NCBI GenBank assembly: GCA_028689735.1
Contig: JAQVCP010000016.1
Location: 1-59,904 of the forward strand
Reading direction: 5' to 3'
From: Hespellia sp.
Lineage (GTDB): Bacteria > Bacillota > Clostridia > Lachnospirales > Lachnospiraceae
DNA length: 59,904 nucleotides
A program made the position numbers and the translations under genes. Within the stretch, counting starts at the first letter, position 1. Every line of letters begins with the position of its first letter. The notes beneath the pieces were generated by a model that was not told the DNA's origin, searched no databases, and saw only the letters and a list, made by a program, of their open reading frames with translations. Positions 43,305 to 54,400 of this stretch are shown here, one piece after another.

Positions 43305-44873
43305 ATGGTTATAGTATATTTATCAAACCGATACATCAGGGTAATTGACGGAGAGTCCTCAGGCGGAAAACTTCATGCGAAGAAATTACTCTACACCGTG
43401 GATACACAGGCGTGTATTGTGAACGGAACCATTACGGATGAAGATGCATTTTCGGAGATGATCAGTGAGCTGTGGGAGTCCAACCATCTGGCAAGGAAGA
43501 ATGTACAGCTTGTGATTGACAGTAATCAGTTTACCACAAAGGTAGTTGAGGCACCGAATTTCAAACCAAAACAGATGCTGGAATTTATCAGCAGGGAATT
43601 CAATGATGTGGAACGTATCTCGAATCCGGTGTACGGATGCTTTGAAGTGAAAGAAGATCAGTCCGGAAGTTTGGAAGAGGGAGTGACGGAAGAGACTGAT
43701 TCCAACAGTAAGAAATCAAAAAAGAAAAAAGCGAAGGCGAAGAATACGAAGACGCAGAAGCTTTTTGCGACGATGGCACCAAAAGATTTTCTTCGCAAGT
43801 ATATCGATGTTTTTGAAGAGCTTGGTATTGAAGTGGCTGGAATAGACAGCGCCCTTGGGGCGGCACTTAGACTGACAGCACTCAATCCTCATGGCTCCAG
43901 GGACACAGGCATTATACAGATGGTCGATGATGTTACACTGACCAGCTTTCTGTTCGTGGACGGGAGATATCAGTACTCCAGCAGAACCCGGCTGTTCTCA
44001 GATGCCGGAACTGCGCAGTATGCGGTGGAAATCGCACGAAACGTAAGCAATCTGCTTCAATTTGCAAAGGCTCAGGACTTGGCGCAGAACATACCAAAGG
44101 CATTGATCGCAGGACTGGATGAAGATACCTACGCCATTTACAGAGACAGTCTGGAACAGATCAATCCGGACATGTCTGTTGAAGAGATGGATACGGGCAG
44201 CTTCATACAGGCGGATCGAGAGCCCGCTGGCAACCAGAAGGTGACCAATTTTGTTATGGCACTGGGCGGTCTTCTTACCACGAATAAGAAGACCGACCTG
44301 ATGGTACAGATGGCATACGATCCTGAGAAGGCTGCGCAGAAAAAGAAGCGGAATCAGACTCTGGTTCCGTTGATGGGACTGGCGTCAGTGATGCTTTTTG
44401 CGGTGGTGATTCTGGCAGGAAGACTGGTTTATTTTTCCATTCAGCAGAAGGAATTAGACGCATATAATAATCGGGCGGACGTTGTGGAGAGCGTAGAAAA
44501 ATATGACGCGGCGTATCAGCAGATTCAGGTAATGGGAATACTTTCCAACAGCATGACGAATCTAAAGACCGGAGTACTTGCCTACCCGAGAGTAGACAGC
44601 ACCACGGAAAATGCAATTGCTTCCAGTGCGGCGGGTCTGGTGACGGCACAGCTCAGCGATTATGATGCGACCATTGGAATTGTCAGTCTGGATGTGAAAG
44701 CGGACAATGTGGATCGCATTCACCAGTTTATTACAAAATTAAGTGACCAGAGCATTTTTTACTATGTAGATTATACCGGATATTCACAGGACTCTAACGG
44801 GACCTGGAATGTGGAGGTAAAGTGTACCATGGCAGCAAGAGAGGGGGAGCAAGATGGAACTGAAGCTGACTGA
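43305..44873 (+). CDS. PilM-PilN fusion protein of the pilus alignment complex
   Basis: A 522-residue protein. Residues 1 to about 340 look like the actin-like PilM fold (MVIVYLSNRYIRVIDG; VEAPNFKPKQMLEFI; IDVFEELGIEVAGIDSALGA), interrupted by a Lys-rich insert (SKKSKKKKAKAKNTKTQK). A membrane helix follows (LVPLMGLASVMLFAVVILAG, from about 353), then a PilN/GspL-like periplasmic-type domain with coiled region and SLDVKADNVDRIHQFITKLS. In most bacteria PilM and PilN are separate genes. The downstream pilO gene overlaps by 20 bases, which supports the assignment. Sequence conservation is low, so the call rests on layout and context. Confidence 0.8.
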   Translation: MVIVYLSNRYIRVIDGESSGGKLHAKKLLYTVDTQACIVNGTITDEDAFSEMISELWESNHLARKNVQLVIDSNQFTTKVVEAPNFKPKQMLEFISREFNDVERISNPVYGCFEVKEDQSGSLEEGVTEETDSNSKKSKKKKAKAKNTKTQKLFATMAPKDFLRKYIDVFEELGIEVAGIDSALGAALRLTALNPHGSRDTGIIQMVDDVTLTSFLFVDGRYQYSSRTRLFSDAGTAQYAVEIARNVSNLLQFAKAQDLAQNIPKALIAGLDEDTYAIYRDSLEQINPDMSVEEMDTGSFIQADREPAGNQKVTNFVMALGGLLTTNKKTDLMVQMAYDPEKAAQKKKRNQTLVPLMGLASVMLFAVVILAGRLVYFSIQQKELDAYNNRADVVESVEKYDAAYQQIQVMGILSNSMTNLKTGVLAYPRVDSTTENAIASSAAGLVTAQLSDYDATIGIVSLDVKADNVDRIHQFITKLSDQSIFYYVDYTGYSQDSNGTWNVEVKCTMAAREGEQDGTEAD

Positions 44874-45564
44874 GAAAGATAAGAAGCTATTGATTGTGCT
44901 TGCAGTGATCGTTCTGGTCCTCGGTGTGGGAGTCGGTATCGGCTATCCTCTGCAGACCAAGGGAGATAAATTAGAGAAATCTGTAAATGAGGCAGCGGAT
45001 ATAAAGACAGAGAACGAGCAGAAGATAGCAAATCTTCCCGCGATTGAAAAGAAGCAGCAGGATCTCAATGTGCAGATCGCGGAGATACAGAGCGACTTTT
45101 ATCCGATGATGAAAAGTATGCAGATTGATCAGATGCTGACCGAGACGGCACTTTCCATTGGACTTAATTTGACAGATCTCAAGATTACCATGCCGGAAAG
45201 CGGGACATATACAACACTGACAGATTACAATACGATTCTTTCAGCGCAGGATGCCAAGTCGGCAGACCAGGACGGTGCGGTTTATGATGGCGTCTATACT
45301 GCTTTGGCAGATTTATCCATGTCGGGAAGCAGAGAGTCGATTCAGTCGGTGATCGATGCTTTCGCGGCACAGGAACCGAAGCTTCGGATTACGGACATCG
45401 CCTGGCAGACCTCGACCCAGTCTGCGGACTATTCAGCGGAAGTGAAGATGGAAATTTATATGTACGAGAGTGCGGAGCCGTATCTTGCAGATCAAGCGGC
45501 AGCCGAGGCGGAAGCAGCAGCAGAGGATACTCAGGAGACAGATACAGAAGAAGCGGCCAATTAG
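44854..45564 (+). CDS. PilO-like pilus alignment protein
   Basis: A 236-residue protein with a short cytosolic start (MELKLTEKDKKLLIV), one membrane helix (LAVIVLVLGVGVGIGYPL, residues 16-33), a coiled-coil stretch (about 40-85), a ferredoxin-like region (SMSGSRESIQSVIDAFAAQE near 150) and an Ala/Glu/Thr-rich acidic tail. This is the PilO layout, and it directly follows the PilM-PilN gene with overlap. Confidence 0.8.
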   Translation: MELKLTEKDKKLLIVLAVIVLVLGVGVGIGYPLQTKGDKLEKSVNEAADIKTENEQKIANLPAIEKKQQDLNVQIAEIQSDFYPMMKSMQIDQMLTETALSIGLNLTDLKITMPESGTYTTLTDYNTILSAQDAKSADQDGAVYDGVYTALADLSMSGSRESIQSVIDAFAAQEPKLRITDIAWQTSTQSADYSAEVKMEIYMYESAEPYLADQAAAEAEAAAEDTQETDTEEAAN

Positions 45565-45618
45565 GAATACAAAAAAGCTTAAAGGATAAGGGGAACATGC
45601 AAGAGGAAAGGCATACAT

Positions 45619-47301
45619 ATGGAAAACAATCGGAATCTTAGAATTGGAGATGTGTTAAAAGAATATGGATATGTGACATCGGATCAGATCGGGGATGCGA
45701 TTGCTTATCAGAAGGAGCATAAGGGAACCCGTATTGGCGGCGCCCTGATTGCCCTTGGATATATTACAGAGCTTCAGATGCTGCAGGCACTTGGCAAACG
45801 TCTGGAGCTGCAGGTTGTGGAAATATCAGAGGTAGATATCAAACCGGAGATTGTAGAGAAGATTCCGCGGCCGCTGGCTGAAAAGTATGAGATGCTGGCA
45901 GCGATGGAGCAGGATGGTCAGTTGGTCGTGCTTCTGAATGATCCACTGAACTTTTATGGAATTGAAGATGTGAAGCAGCTGACAGGTATGCATCTGAAGC
46001 TTTGTCTCTGCGAAAAGCATGATCTGCTGCAGGCGATACAGTATTATTATGCCGAAGTCGGCGCGAAAAAAGCGGCGAAGGTTGCGAACGAGAGCTTCGC
46101 AGACGAGGAAGAGAATGATTTTGAAGAAATCGAAGAGGGCGATGATGATACACCGATTATAAATCTGCTCAATCGTCTGATCAACCGGGCATATAACACC
46201 AACGCATCGGATATTCATATGGAACCGTTTCATGATAAGACTGTTGTGCGTATGAGAATTGATGGTGCAATTGTAGAGTACGTTACATTACAGAAGAGCC
46301 TTCACGCATCTCTGATCGCACGAATTAAGATTCTTGGCGGAATGGATATCGCAGAGCGCAGAATTCCACAGGATGGACATTTTAAAGTGAATATCGAAAA
46401 GCAGCCGGTCAATATCCGTGTGTCAGTACTCCCTACGGTGTATGGCGAGAAAGCAGTTTTGAGGCTTCTGGCCAATAATTCACATATTGATTATCCAAGT
46501 ACTTATGGTATGGAAGAGGAAGATTACCTGAAGGTGCAGAGAATGCTCCGTTCACCTAATGGAATCGTTTATTTTACCGGGCCTACGGGATCCGGTAAGA
46601 CAACTACACTTTACATGATTCTGGAGGAGATTTCCAAAAGAATGGTAAATATTTCAACGATTGAAGACCCGGTGGAGAAGAATCTCCCCAAGGTGATTCA
46701 GACCCAGGTGAACAACCAGGCGGGAATGACATTTGAAGTCGGTCTCCGGGCTCTGCTCCGTCAGGACCCGGATGTTATCATGGTAGGTGAGACCCGTGAT
46801 GCGGAGACAGCATCCATTTCCATAAGAGCTGCCATAACCGGACATCTTGTGTTTTCTACTTTACATACCAATGATGCGGCCTCTTCGGTGGCCCGCTTGA
46901 TTGATATGGGAATGCAGCCTTATATGGTGGCCAACTCTCTGGTTGGAATCATTGCCCAGAGACTGATGCGAAAGGTCTGCCCGGAATGCGGGGAAGAGAT
47001 TGGAGCCACGGTGGAAGAAGCAGAGATGCTGGGATGTGAACCGGGAATCATAATTAAGAAGGCAAAGGGCTGCCCAGTCTACAACTATACTGGTTATCGG
47101 GGACGAATTGCAATTCATGAGATTCTACTCATCAATAAAGAAATCAGAAAGATGATTACTGACGGAGCGTCGGCAGAGGAGTTGGCGCAGTACGCGATTC
47201 ATCATCAGAGTATGAGAACTTTAAAAGAGTGCGCAGTGGACATGGTATTGCAGGGAGTGACGACGATCGAAGAGTTGCTGAAAGTGGCATATTACGCATA
47301 A
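45619..47301 (+). CDS. pilB: Type IV pilus assembly ATPase
   Basis: A 560-residue GspE/PilB hexameric ATPase that drives pilin polymerization. The N-terminal MshEN-type domain covers about residues 1-150; the ATPase core has Walker A GPTGSGKTTTLY near 321, the Asp box STIEDPVEKNLPKV near 345, Walker B RQDPDVIMVGETRDAE near 380 and the His box STLHTNDAASS near 412. A zinc motif starts with CPECGEE near 453 but the second pair is GCPVYNYTGYRG, with Tyr in place of the usual fourth Cys. A mini-terminator follows at 47307. Confidence 0.95.
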   Translation: MENNRNLRIGDVLKEYGYVTSDQIGDAIAYQKEHKGTRIGGALIALGYITELQMLQALGKRLELQVVEISEVDIKPEIVEKIPRPLAEKYEMLAAMEQDGQLVVLLNDPLNFYGIEDVKQLTGMHLKLCLCEKHDLLQAIQYYYAEVGAKKAAKVANESFADEEENDFEEIEEGDDDTPIINLLNRLINRAYNTNASDIHMEPFHDKTVVRMRIDGAIVEYVTLQKSLHASLIARIKILGGMDIAERRIPQDGHFKVNIEKQPVNIRVSVLPTVYGEKAVLRLLANNSHIDYPSTYGMEEEDYLKVQRMLRSPNGIVYFTGPTGSGKTTTLYMILEEISKRMVNISTIEDPVEKNLPKVIQTQVNNQAGMTFEVGLRALLRQDPDVIMVGETRDAETASISIRAAITGHLVFSTLHTNDAASSVARLIDMGMQPYMVANSLVGIIAQRLMRKVCPECGEEIGATVEEAEMLGCEPGIIIKKAKGCPVYNYTGYRGRIAIHEILLINKEIRKMITDGASAEELAQYAIHHQSMRTLKECAVDMVLQGVTTIEELLKVAYYA

Positions 47302-47306
47302 TATTT

Positions 47307-47363
47307 ACAGAGCACACTCTGTTTTTGCAAGTTTCAGAGGAGATAAAACACAGAGCACACTCT
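47307..47363 (+). repeat. Duplicated mini-hairpin between pilB and pilT
   Basis: ACAGAGCACACTCT occurs at 47307-47320 and 47350-47363. Each folds as AGAG-CACA-CTCT; the first is followed by GTTTTT and may be a weak terminator. Confidence 0.6.
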
Positions 47364-47381
47364 AATTTAGGAGGCAGAAAG

Positions 47382-48428
47382 ATGGAAATTGACAAGATTA
47401 TACTAATCGCAAGAGAGTTGAAAGCATCGGACATTCATATGTCAGCAGGTTTGCCGCTTTTGTTTCGTGTACATGGAAGACTTGAGCAGGCACCGATTCA
47501 ACCGACAGAAGAGGAAATCAATGAGATGCTGTATGACCTGTTGGACGAAAAACAAAAGAGAGAGCTTACAGATGGATACGATATCGACTTTGCAATTGAA
47601 TCATCGGATGGCTTCCGTCAGAGAGTAAATATTTTCAGGTAGCAGAAGAAGATTGCAGCCACCATCCGTTTGCTGAACAGCTACATTCCCACATTGGAGG
47701 AGCTTCATATGCCGGAAAAACTGTATGAACTTTCAGAGGAACCGCGAGGTCTGATTCTGGTGACGGGACCGACAGGGAGTGGTAAGTCCACAACCCTTGC
47801 GGCAATGATCGAACACATCAATCAGACAAAGCCGGTACACATCATTACCATTGAGGATCCGGTGGAGTACAAATACGAGGGCAAGCAGGCACTGATTCAT
47901 CAGCGGGAAGCCGGGGAAGACGTGGTCAGTTTTGCATCGGCTCTCAGGAGCGCGCTGCGTGAAGACCCAGATATCATTCTGGTGGGAGAGATGCGGGATT
48001 ACGAGACTATTTCTGCAGCGATGACAGCAGCGGAAACGGGACATCTGGTTCTTTCGACGCTCCATACAACCGGGGCGGCCCAGACAATTGACCGTGTTAT
48101 CGATGCCTGTCCGGAAGGGAGTCAGAGTCAGATTCGGACGCAGCTGTCCGGTGTGTTAAAAGGCGTCATTACCCAGTGCCTGATGCCGACGGCAGATGGC
48201 CAGGGGCGGATTGCGGGAACCGAGATTTTGATTGGAACCGATGCGGTAGGAAACCTCATCCGTGAGAGCAAGACGCACCAGATGGGAAGTGTGATGCAGG
48301 CGGGGAGCGCGGCAGGAATGCATACTCTGAATATGGACTTATCGAAGCTTGTGGCACAAGGAAGAATCAGCAGAAAGACAGCGTTGGCCTATACCAATGA
48401 CAAGAGAGATCTGGAGCAGTATCTGTAG
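47382..48428 (+). pseudogene. pilT: Pilus retraction ATPase PilT, interrupted by one amber codon
   Basis: Full-length pilT frame (348 sense codons plus one internal TAG) from an ATG with an AGGAGG site to the TAG at 48426. The single in-frame TAG at 47640-47642 is codon 87, in the run QRVNIFR-*-QKKIAATIRLLN; family members read RQ or similar there, so a CAG-to-TAG change is likely. Everything else is intact: Walker A GPTGSGKSTTL near 129, TIEDPVEYKYEGKQA, REDPDIILVGEMRDYET and STLHTTGAAQTIDRV. The downstream part could restart at a TTG (47670) or ATG (47709) and keep the whole ATPase core. It may be inactive, read through or a sequencing error. Confidence 0.85.
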
Positions 48429-48468
48429 GAATACAATGGCAGTTGGCAGAAGCATCAGGGAAAAGAAA

Positions 48469-51400
48469 ATGACAATAAGAAAGTGCAAGTGGACAAGTAT
48501 GAAAAAGAATATCCTGAAGGAACAGAAGCGAAAACAGAATAATAAAGGATTTACTTTTGTAGAGTTGATTGTAGTGATCACACTGCTTTTAATTCTTGCG
48601 GGCGGTCTTGTGTTCGGCATATCGAAATGGGTGGAATGGACCCAGTTCAAACAGCAGAACGAATATGCAAGAGTGCTTTTTACTGCTGCACAGAATCAGT
48701 TGTCTGAGTACTCTTCCAGCGGACAGTTAGAAGAACTGCAGACGAACGTAGAAAAGTCAAGAACAATCAATAGCTTTCTTTCCACTTTGAAAGATTCAGA
48801 AGGAAAGAAATACGATTTAAACACTGTTTTCCCACAGAGTGTTTCCAAGTCAGAACCCGGCCGCTATCAGGATGAAATCTACAGTATTATTGGTACTGCA
48901 GATGATTATAAGGCTTATCAGAAGGGGGAGGCAAGCGAAGAACTGACAGCTATGTATGATATGTTCGTACAGTATCTGTACGACACTTCTATCTTGAATG
49001 CAACCATCTGTGTAGAATTTACCGCAGATGATGGTCAGGTATTTGCGGTATTATATAGTAATAAAAATTCTGGTTTTGAGTATAATTCGTCCAACACGAA
49101 TCGTAGAGGGATTGTCGATATTTCAGACCGTCAGGCAAGCTACCGTAAACCACGTATGACGGGGTACTATGGCGTAGATGAATTGTATAAAGCAACCAGC
49201 AGTAAGACAGAGAAGCCGGTACTATCCAGTGTGAAGCTCAATAATGAAGATACACTGAATCTTTCTTTTGCTTTAAGCAAGGTGAAGAGTGCGGCACAAA
49301 ATATGACCTATGAAATAGACATATACGATAAGACATCAAAGAATCTTGAGCTTATGATTACGCTGGACGGAACAAAGATAAAAAATGAACAGTCAAGACA
49401 GGCAATTCCCTGTGAGGTGACCCGGTATGAATATGGTTCTGACGGAAAGAAAACCGGAACAACAAAGATGGGAACATATCATGTTCTGGCGTGGATTGAC
49501 GGAACAGAGACGATTCGTGTTATTTTAGACGCAGCAGATCTGGATGCAACCAGCAGTCTCTATTATAGTATTTATAAGACTCTGATGAAGGCGTCAACAG
49601 GTTCCGACAATACACTGGCGGGAGCGAATATTTCGGAAATGGCAACGTTTAGAAACAGTTATAGCTTCAGACGGTTTGGGGTCAATGTGGAAGATATTTA
49701 CTGCACAATTCAGGGATCCGGAAAAGACTATAAGACTACAGCAAAGAGACAGAGCAATTCCGAAAATGCATATATGGGCTCGTTTCAGGCGGGAACAGAG
49801 AAGGGGAAGACAACAGCAATTTATACCATCAAGAATGCAAGACATCTCTACAACATGCGGTATCTGGAAGACTATACCGATGCACAGAGGACGGAAAAGG
49901 AATACGAGGATTTAAAAACAGCGGATAGCGTCACCTATCAGCTTGCCAGTGATGTGAACTGGGTTTCATTTACAGAGTCTGCTCTGTATCGTGGCGGCGA
50001 GAAGACGCAGGAGCAAGAATTTCCTTCGCTGAAACAACTGCGTAAAGGAATGAAGTTGGAAAGTGTATCCACGAAGACCTATAAGATTACAAATCTTCGG
50101 ATTACGGAGAAGGCAAATGCTGCGTCATATGTATATGGAGTGGACGAGAAAAAGGTGAAGATTGAAACGGGTCCGACCGGTCTTTTTGTGACGAACAGTG
50201 GTATCATTCAGAAATTAATTTTTGATCAGGTTTCTATTTCAGGAACGGACTCCGTTGGAACGGTATGCGGCCAGAATGCAGGAACACTGAAAAATCTGGA
50301 AATTGCAAATTCCAATAATGAAAGTTCAGTGAAAGGAGCCTCCTATGTGGGAGGAATCACCGGACGGCAAAGCGAAAGCGAAAAGAGCGCTCTTTATTCT
50401 ACGTTGACCAACAGGGCATCTGTTACGGGAACAAAGAATGTGGGCGGCATTATTGGATATGCATCTTCTAAAGAGGCAACAGAGGATATCAAAATTGAAT
50501 ATTGTAATAACTATGGACGCATGAGTCTGAGTGAATCTGTAGAAGCGGATAATCCAGATGCCGGGTACATGGGTGGAATTGCCGGGTATCTGGAATCAGT
50601 TGGAAATTATAAGCTTTCCCTTTCAGATTGTAAGAGTTCTCCGCAATATACAGAGGATGAGTTCAAGACAATTTTGTCTTCAAAGGATGAACTGTCTAAA
50701 AAGTTAAAAGGAACTTATGTAGGTGGTATCGTTGGATATGTGGATGGTGCTGTGGTCACGAACTGTAATACCAGAAAAGAAAAATCATCTGCCAATGGGT
50801 ATGTATTTGGATATAGGTATGTAGGTGGAATTGTAGGCGGAAGTACAAATGCCAATCTGAAACTGAAAGGCGGAGAAAACAATGTGAACGAAGCCTTTGT
50901 TCTTGCCTATGAGTACGCAGGTGGAATCATAGGCGAGAGCGATACTACGACGACAGTATCTAACTGGCAAAACCGTGGTGTCGTAGCGGCAGAAAGTAAA
51001 TATGCAGGCGGAATTGCGGGAACCAATAGGGGTAGGTTATTGAATTGTTCCAGTGATGTGGATAATACGTCCCAGGCGAGAATGATCAGAGACTGCGCAT
51101 TTTTAAAGGGTGATTATGCGGGCGGAATTGCAGGATATAATAATGGAAGTATGACAAATGATGCTTCTACACCGATTGTTGCTTATGTGACGGGACATAA
51201 TTTTGTAGGCGGAATCGTCGGTTACAATGATGTTGAGGCAGTAGTAGAGAATTACCGGGTAGACGGCGGGTATGTAAATGGAAGTGGCTCCTATGTTGGC
51301 GGATACGCGGGATGTAACCGCTCCATTCAATTACTGGAAGACTCCTCCATTGTGTCGAATCCAAACGAAGTGAACGGTGCTTATTGTGTTGGCGGAATCA

Positions 51401-54400
51401 TTGGAGGAAATATTATTCCGACGGCTGAAGATTTTACTACTTATTTTACCGCAGATAACTTCCTTGGGACATTGAATGCAACGGCAATCGCTGGTGGATT
51501 TATTGGATACAATCAGGTCATTACAGAGACGAATACAGCGGATGTTCTTGCTGGAATAGAAGCGAATGCAGCAGCGCTCAATGGCTGCCAGAGTATTTCC
51601 GAAATTCCGAATGCTATATCATCAATAAATCTGACCAGTGGCACGGGTACAGTTATGTGGATTGATGGACAGGAAGAAAATGTGGCTCAGAGCAGATTTG
51701 AGGGAATCACTGCCGGAATCTATGTGGCAGGTGTGATTGGCTATAATCAGGAAGAAACTGGTCTGTACATCAAAAATGTAATTAACAACACGCCGATTAC
51801 AGCAACTTCTGCGATTACAAATGAAGAAGAGCAGAACAGAAATGACTATAATGGAGAAGCTTTCCAATATTCTTATGCAGGTGGAATTGTCGGCAAGGTG
51901 ACGCCGAAGATTACACTGGATAATTGCATGAATCAGGGAAATGGTGATGTTGTAACACAAGGAACCTATTTGGGCAGCTTGTGTGAAATCAATGAAGGAA
52001 CCATCCAAAACTGTAGGGTGTCCAGTATCGGTACGAGCAGCAGAGATTATGTAGGCGGAATCACCGGACTGAATAAAGCCGATGCAACGATAGCAACCAC
52101 TTCATTTTCAGACAGGACAATTACCGGCCGGAAGTATGTGGGAGGAATTGCTGCAGAGAATTTTGGAACCATTGAGAGTACGCAGACCTTTGAAAATTCT
52201 GTTGTAAGCGGCGGCAGCGAGACTGGTGGAATTACTGGTTACAATGGCGGAACAGTTGTGCTTTCCGGAACAAATGCCATTCGTGTCTCAGCATCCGGTG
52301 ATAATATTGGCGGAGCCATTGGCGTGAATGCCGGAAGCTTAAGTGTCAGCGGCGAAAGTGACAAAGCGGTAATTACCGGGAACATCAGCGGAAACCAGAA
52401 TGTGGGCGGTTTTATCGGATTGAATCAAGGCGGAGATGTTTCGCGGCTTCAAAATGAAACTGCAGTCACATCTGCAAATGGCGCAGTAGGTGGAATCATT
52501 GGTGCAGATAACAGCAGTCCGGCGGCAAAGATTTCTGACTGCGATAATTATGGAATTGTTACGGCGACTCAAAGCGGAAATGCAGGTGGAATTCTTGGAG
52601 AAAATCAAGGAACCATAGAGAACTGTTCTGATTACGCACAGGTGAATGCGCCCAATGGCATCAGCGGGGGAATTGCCGGAGTCAACTATAAGGATGGGTT
52701 GATTGCGTCCTGCAGCGTAAAACCGACATTGGCACTTTCCTTTACCGGAAAAGAATATGTGGGCGGTATTTCCGGAACAAACGATGGAACTATTGCATCC
52801 AGTAGTGTACAGAACATTTCCATCGTCAATCTGGCGAGCAGCAGAAACAGTGCCCTCGGTGGAATTACGGGAACCAACAGTGGAACAATTACTGCATGTA
52901 ATGTGGGAACAGAACAAAGTAATCTGATCTTGAAATCCAATGCTGCAACCGCATCGGTTGGCGGAGTGGCAGGAAGAAATACCGGAACAATCCAGGGAAC
53001 AAGTGGTGACTATGCAAAAGTATATGCAAGTATTTCCTTTGCGCTGACGGACATGGCATATTATGGTTATCTGGGAGGAATTGCCGGAACCAATGATGAT
53101 GGAATGATTCAGTATTATGAATTCAATGGCGAAGTGGAAGGTACTGCAAACAATCCGCAAAATTCACCAGAATACAATCCAAACACGAATTTTGAGACAA
53201 ACGGTTCTACGATCTATGGATATGGTGGAATTGCAGGCGTGAATGGTGATTCCGGAGAAGAAAGCAGCGGAACTATTTCTGACTGTAAAGTAAATGTGGC
53301 TAAAATCACCGGACTTGGCGACGCAAATAATATCGCAAATATTGGCGGCGTGGCCGGAGTCAATGGACTTGGATCCACCATTTCAAACATAACATTTGGT
53401 ACGGAGGAAAAATATAAAATCTCTAATTCAAGTTCAAATACTACGGCACAGAACGCCAGAGCAGCAGTTTATGTCGGGACTGACAGCAATACGTCGGCTT
53501 ATGGACATACCGGCGGCGTGGCGGGACTGAACTCCGGAACGATCACTTCCATTGGAACAACAGGTACAAGCACTTCGGAAACTGGGGAATCATCACCGAC
53601 GTATTCTGCGGAGGTCGATAAGATGAGAGTGATTATAGAAAATAATCGAGGTCATGTAGGCGGCATTATCGGATACAATCGACAGACCGGCAGTATCACA
53701 GAGGCTGCAACCGGAAATAAATGGCTGGTATATGCACCGAATAATGCACAGGATAATGGATGCGGCGGTCTCGTTGGATACCAGGCATCAGAAAATGGAG
53801 CATCTTACTGCTTCAATAGGGCCACCGTAGTAAAACTTGCAAGTGGTTCTAACGCGGTCGGCGGTCTCATTGGCCGTATGGAGGTTTCCGGCGATGGAAA
53901 CTGGCTGATAGCGCAGTGTGCAAATTACGGTTCCGTTTATGGAAGCGCACGTGTGGGCGGCATGGTTGGCGTCTGGAAATATTATGGTGGTACCGTTATT
54001 GGATATAAGAATTTTGGGGAAATATCAGAAGTTGGTTCAGAAGGAGCCGGTGGAATTGTCGGTATGCTTTACGGTGTAAGTGAGACCCCGGCCAATATTG
54101 TGAACTGCGAGAACCATGGGACAATCAACAGCGGAATTGCTGGTGGTATCATGGGACAGGATGCAAGCAATTCTAACGACGTTTATCTGATTATACAGAA
54201 CTGTGTGAACACTGGTTTGATTAAAGCTGGAAATAAGTCAGCAGGAATCCTTGGCGCCCTGAATAGGAAATCTGTTTCCGGCTCCAAGATTGTGGCGTGT
54301 AATAACTACGGATATGGAATAGGAAGTACGGAGCTTTGCGGAATTGTCTCTGCATCTGCGAAAAACATTACAGTGGAGAAGTGCTTCGGACTCGCGGACA

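Noticed and set aside
48349-48468. Longer N-terminus for the giant prepilin
   Set aside because: It overlaps the pilT end and would add 40 non-conserved residues before the leader; the ATG at 48469 has a better ribosome site.
51103-53160. Long minus-strand open frames within the GLUG region
   Set aside because: Shadows of the repeat-rich plus-strand gene, with no ribosome sites.
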